Shown here: positions 6,536 through 8,493 of the stretch, in pieces
How positions within the stretch are numbered: position 1 is the stretch's first letter
Layout: each line of letters opens with the position of its first letter
From: CAITSH01 sp945892985
Lineage (GTDB): Bacteria; Pseudomonadota; Gammaproteobacteria; Burkholderiales; SG8-39
Assembly: GCA_945892985.1 (NCBI GenBank)
Contig: CAMDDU010000088.1
Coordinates: 1-8,493, forward strand
Reading direction: 5' to 3'
Length of the DNA: 8,493 nucleotides
Position numbers and translations under genes: made by a program
Notes under the pieces: generated by a model
What the model saw: only the letters and a program-made list of their open reading frames with translations
Told to the model about the DNA's origin: nothing
Database searches by the model: none

Positions 6536-7765
6536 CTAAATATCGAGCAGCAGTCGCGCCGGGTCCTCCAGCGCCTCCTTCATTGCCACAAGAGCCAGTA
6601 CTGCCTCACGCCCGTCTATGATGCGATGGTCGTAGGACATGGCGAGGTAATTGATGGGCCTGATGACGATCTGGCCGTTCTCGACCACCGCGCGATCCTT
6701 GGTCGCATGCACGCCGAGGATGGCCGATTGCGGCGGATTGATGATTGGCGTCGACAGCATCGAGCCGAAGGTGCCGCCGTTGGAAATGGAGAAGGTTCCG
6801 CCGGTAAGATCTTCGATGGTCAGCTTGCCGTCCTGCGCCTTCTTGCCAAAATCGGCGATTTTCTTTTCGATGTCGGCGAGGGACATCTGCTCACAATCGC
6901 GCAGCACGGGAACGACGAGGCCGCGCGGCGACCCGACGGCAATGCCGATATCAAAGTAGCCGTGGTAGACGATGTCATTGCCATCGACGCTGGCGTTAAC
7001 CACCGGGAATTTTTTCAGCGCGTGCACTGCCGCCTTGACAAAGAAGGACATGAAACCGAGTTTCACGCCGTGTTCTTTCTCGAAGCGGTCCTTGTATTTT
7101 GCGCGCATCTCCATCACCGGGGCCATGTTGACCTCGTTGAAGGTGGTGAGGATGGCCGCGGTCGACTGCGACTGCACCAGGCGCTCGGCGATGCGCGCGC
7201 GCAGACGCGACATCGGCACGCGCTGCTCCGGGCGGCCGGCGAGAATGGCATCGACACTCACAGGCGCCGGGGGTTGCGCCAGCGCGGCTCTCGGCGCGAG
7301 GGGCGCTGCAGCAGGCGCGCGGCCTGCGCCGAGCACGTCCGCCTTGGTAACGCGGCCGTCACGGCCGGTGCCCGCTATGGCGGACGTATTGATACCCTGT
7401 TCGTCGGCAATTTTCCTTGCCGCAGGCATGACCGCGGGCTGGGTCGTCACCGCCGCCGCGGCGGCCAGGGCGGCGGCGGACTTTGCCGCTGCGGCCGGAG
7501 CGGCCGGATTGGCTATCGTGGCCTTGCCCTCGGTATCGATGGTGGCGATGAGCTCGCCCGACACGACGGTGCTGCCGTCGCCTTTTACAATTTTGGTTAA
7601 GACGCCGTCCACTGGAGAGGGCAGTTCGAGCACGACCTTGTCGGTCTCGATATCGATCAGGTTCTCGTCACGCGAGATAGCCTGACCTTCTTTTTTGTGC
7701 CATGTCAGCAGTGTCGCCTCGGCGACCGACTCCGACAATTGCGGAACTTTGACTTCGACCAGCAT
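6536..7765 (-). CDS. sucB: Dihydrolipoamide succinyltransferase, E2 of 2-oxoglutarate dehydrogenase
   Basis: E2 forms the core of the 2-oxoglutarate dehydrogenase complex and transfers the succinyl group from its lipoyl arm to CoA. The protein has 409 residues, normal for SucB. Numbered from the chosen Met, it contains an N-terminal lipoyl domain (about 1-75) with the lipoylated Lys43 in ETDKV, an Ala/Pro-rich flexible linker (about 80-105), and a peripheral subunit-binding domain (about 106-138, ending GRDGRVTKADVL). A second linker follows, then the catalytic acyltransferase domain (about 170-409) with the active-site motif SYDHRIIDGRE (His370, Asp374). A single lipoyl domain, the GGTFSISNGGTFGS segment and the position between E1 and E3 genes support succinyl- rather than acetyltransferase. 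An upstream ATG at 7771 would add two residues but is poorly placed relative to the ribosome binding site. The gene ends in TAG at 6536. It is also called odhB. Confidence 0.97.
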   Translation of the reverse strand: MLVEVKVPQLSESVAEATLLTWHKKEGQAISRDENLIDIETDKVVLELPSPVDGVLTKIVKGDGSTVVSGELIATIDTEGKATIANPAAPAAAAKSAAALAAAAAVTTQPAVMPAARKIADEQGINTSAIAGTGRDGRVTKADVLGAGRAPAAAPLAPRAALAQPPAPVSVDAILAGRPEQRVPMSRLRARIAERLVQSQSTAAILTTFNEVNMAPVMEMRAKYKDRFEKEHGVKLGFMSFFVKAAVHALKKFPVVNASVDGNDIVYHGYFDIGIAVGSPRGLVVPVLRDCEQMSLADIEKKIADFGKKAQDGKLTIEDLTGGTFSISNGGTFGSMLSTPIINPPQSAILGVHATKDRAVVENGQIVIRPINYLAMSYDHRIIDGREAVLALVAMKEALEDPARLLLDI

Positions 7766-7771
7766 TTTCAT

Positions 7772-7776
7772 CTCCC
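7772..7776 (-). promoter_or_regulatory. Ribosome binding site that decides the sucB start
   Basis: GGGAG on the minus strand lies 6 nt upstream of the ATG at 7765-7763 and directly abuts the alternative ATG at 7771-7769, leaving no usable spacer for it. This favours the inner Met, giving a protein that begins MLVEVKVPQLSESV, which also matches the usual N-terminus of the family. Confidence 0.65.
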
Positions 7777-7788
7777 GTTTCGTTTTTC

Positions 7789-7815
7789 CCTGATCCGGGG
7801 TAACCCCTCGCCAGG
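7789..7815. repeat. Dyad with TAA loop just upstream of sucB
   Basis: GGGG-TAA-CCCC (7797-7807) shares its exact centre (7802) with an outer CCTG/CAGG pair (7789-7792 and 7812-7815). The dyad ends about 24 nt before the sucB start codon, close to its ribosome binding site. Its TAA loop is the same as that of the dyad centred at 7835. It may be a leader hairpin or protein-binding site; no regulator can be named from the sequence. Confidence 0.35.
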
Positions 7816-7820
7816 TTTAG

Positions 7821-7850
7821 AAAAGCAAGCGCGTAACGCGCCGGGCTTCT
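7821..7850. repeat. Dyad with TAA loop in the sucA-sucB spacer
   Basis: A perfect 5-bp inverted repeat, GCGCG-TAA-CGCGC (7829-7841), lies inside an outer AAGC/GCTT pair (7823-7826 and 7845-7848), separated from it by a small internal loop. On the transcribed (minus) strand it is followed by a T-rich GCTTTTCT. It could act as a second attenuator-like hairpin in the sucB leader or as an operator. It is one of a cluster of small dyads here; the role is unknown. Confidence 0.4.
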
Positions 7851-7871
7851 ACTCAAAACATGCAAACTACG

Positions 7872-7899
7872 TTAAAAAAATACCCCGGTTAAACCACGG
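7872..7899 (-). terminator. Possible weak intrinsic terminator/attenuator downstream of sucA
   Basis: Read on the minus strand, a short hairpin at 7899-7883 (7-nt arms, CCGTGGT pairing with ACCGGGG around a TTA loop, with one G:G mismatch and one wobble) is followed directly by TATTTTTTT. It lies 85 nt past the sucA stop and about 107 nt before the sucB start. The arrangement resembles a Rho-independent terminator, but the stem is short and imperfect. It could let only part of the transcription pass from sucA to sucB. Seen directly: the hairpin and the T-run; the function is inferred. Confidence 0.35.
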
Positions 7900-7983
7900 C
7901 ACAATGATTCGCGTCAGGTCAATGTCATCGCGCCGGGTTAAAGCGGCAGCGGCACGCGCTTGTCGGCCTTTACGCCTATTTGT

Positions 7984-8493
7984 CTATTTGTATTTGCCAA
8001 ACGCCTGATCGACCAGCGCCTTCTGCCTTTCGTTATGCTTGGCGAGATAGCCGCCAGCGGGCGCCGCGGAAGAGGGTCGGCCAGCGTAGAAAAGCTTCTG
8101 CTCGTCGCGCATGTTTTCCTGCAGGTAGTGGCGGATCTGGTACCACGCGCCCTGGTTTTGCGGCTCTTCCTGGCACCACACCACTTCGTGGGCATTGGGA
8201 TAACGCTTCATCTCCGCGGCAAACTGCTTGTGCGGGAACGGATAGAGTTGCTCGACACGAATGATCGCGACATTATCGTGGCGGCGCTCACGGCGGGCCG
8301 ACAGCACATCGTAATAAACCTTGCCCGAACAGGCGATGATGCGCGTCACGTCCTTGGACTCCAGAGCGTCGACTTCAGGCAGCACGGTCTGGAAACCGCC
8401 TTTGGCGAGATCCTTCAGCGGCGATGTCGCCTCTTTTTTACGCAACAGCGACTTGGGCGTAAACACAATCAGCGGCTTCCTGAACGGCCGCAG
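7984..8493 (-). CDS. sucA: 2-oxoglutarate dehydrogenase E1 component, C-terminal part (5' end outside window)
   Basis: This is the thiamine-diphosphate-dependent E1 subunit of the cytoplasmic 2-oxoglutarate dehydrogenase complex, which decarboxylates 2-oxoglutarate and passes the succinyl group to the lipoyl arm of E2. Only the last 169 residues are present, against roughly 930-960 in full-length E1. The frame stays open to the edge and begins LRPFRKPLIVFTPKSLLR; the GTG at 8466 is an internal Val, not a start. Visible family landmarks are the MSPKSLLR-like segment (here FTPKSLLR), CSGKVYYD, RVEQLYPFPHK, WCQEEPQNQGAWY and YAGRPSSAAPAGGY, all matching the C-terminal domain of E. coli SucA. It ends in a TAG at 7984-7986. 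The E2 gene follows on the same strand after an unusually long 218-nt spacer. The gene is also called odhA in Betaproteobacteria. Identity is very secure; completeness cannot be judged from here. Confidence 0.96.
   Translation of the reverse strand: MRPFRKPLIVFTPKSLLRKKEATSPLKDLAKGGFQTVLPEVDALESKDVTRIIACSGKVYYDVLSARRERRHDNVAIIRVEQLYPFPHKQFAAEMKRYPNAHEVVWCQEEPQNQGAWYQIRHYLQENMRDEQKLFYAGRPSSAAPAGGYLAKHNERQKALVDQAFGKYK

Noticed and set aside
6626..7600. A 324-codon plus-strand open frame inside sucB
   Set aside because: It is opposite the intact lipoyl and catalytic domains of E2, with no recognisable motif in the translation.
7668..7865. A 65-codon minus-strand frame in the sucA-sucB spacer overlapping the sucB start
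   Set aside because: It starts at a TTG without a ribosome binding site, runs out of frame into sucB, and its body covers the dyads. It is better explained as a chance frame.

Overview
The window is a single run of co-oriented genes, all on the minus strand, so transcription goes from high to low coordinates. It reads as a chromosomal segment of a GC-rich proteobacterium. The order 2-oxoglutarate dehydrogenase E1 - E2 - E3 - ZapE/AFG1-type ATPase is a familiar layout in Betaproteobacteria, so a betaproteobacterium is the most likely source. This is an inference from gene order and protein similarity recalled from memory; there is no rRNA or other marker here. No mobile element, CRISPR array, tRNA or rRNA gene was seen.

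Layout in transcription order: (1) 8493-7984, C-terminal part of sucA/odhA (E1), cut by the window edge. (2) A 218-nt spacer with several small dyads, one followed by a T-run. (3) 7765-6536, sucB/odhB (E2). (4) A 115-nt spacer filled by a degenerate AGTGA-type short repeat folded into a long inverted repeat. (5) 6420-4990, lpd (E3). (6) 4916-3690, zapE-like ATPase. (7) 3671-2679, acuI/yhdH-type acryloyl-CoA reductase, 18 nt behind zapE. (8) 2568-673, prpE, propionyl-CoA synthetase. (9) 602-204, a small GlcG/HbpS (DUF336) protein. (10) 150-1, an open frame running off the edge whose product is not recognised.

Functionally, the first three genes form a complete 2-oxoglutarate dehydrogenase locus, which turns 2-oxoglutarate into succinyl-CoA plus NADH in the TCA cycle. 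AcuI and PrpE form a second module around propionyl-CoA: PrpE makes it from propionate (and in some bacteria activates acrylate or 3-hydroxypropionate), and AcuI makes it by reducing acryloyl-CoA. In many bacteria propionyl-CoA carbon re-enters the TCA cycle at succinyl-CoA or through methylcitrate, so the two modules are metabolically adjacent. No methylcitrate or methylmalonyl-CoA genes are visible.

The protein-coding content is conventional, and I found no clear new defence or mobile system. The less ordinary parts are the non-coding spacers inside the TCA operon (AGTGA repeat hairpin; dyad-rich sucA-sucB gap), the coupling of acuI-prpE to the OGDH-zapE block, and the unrecognised frame at the left edge.
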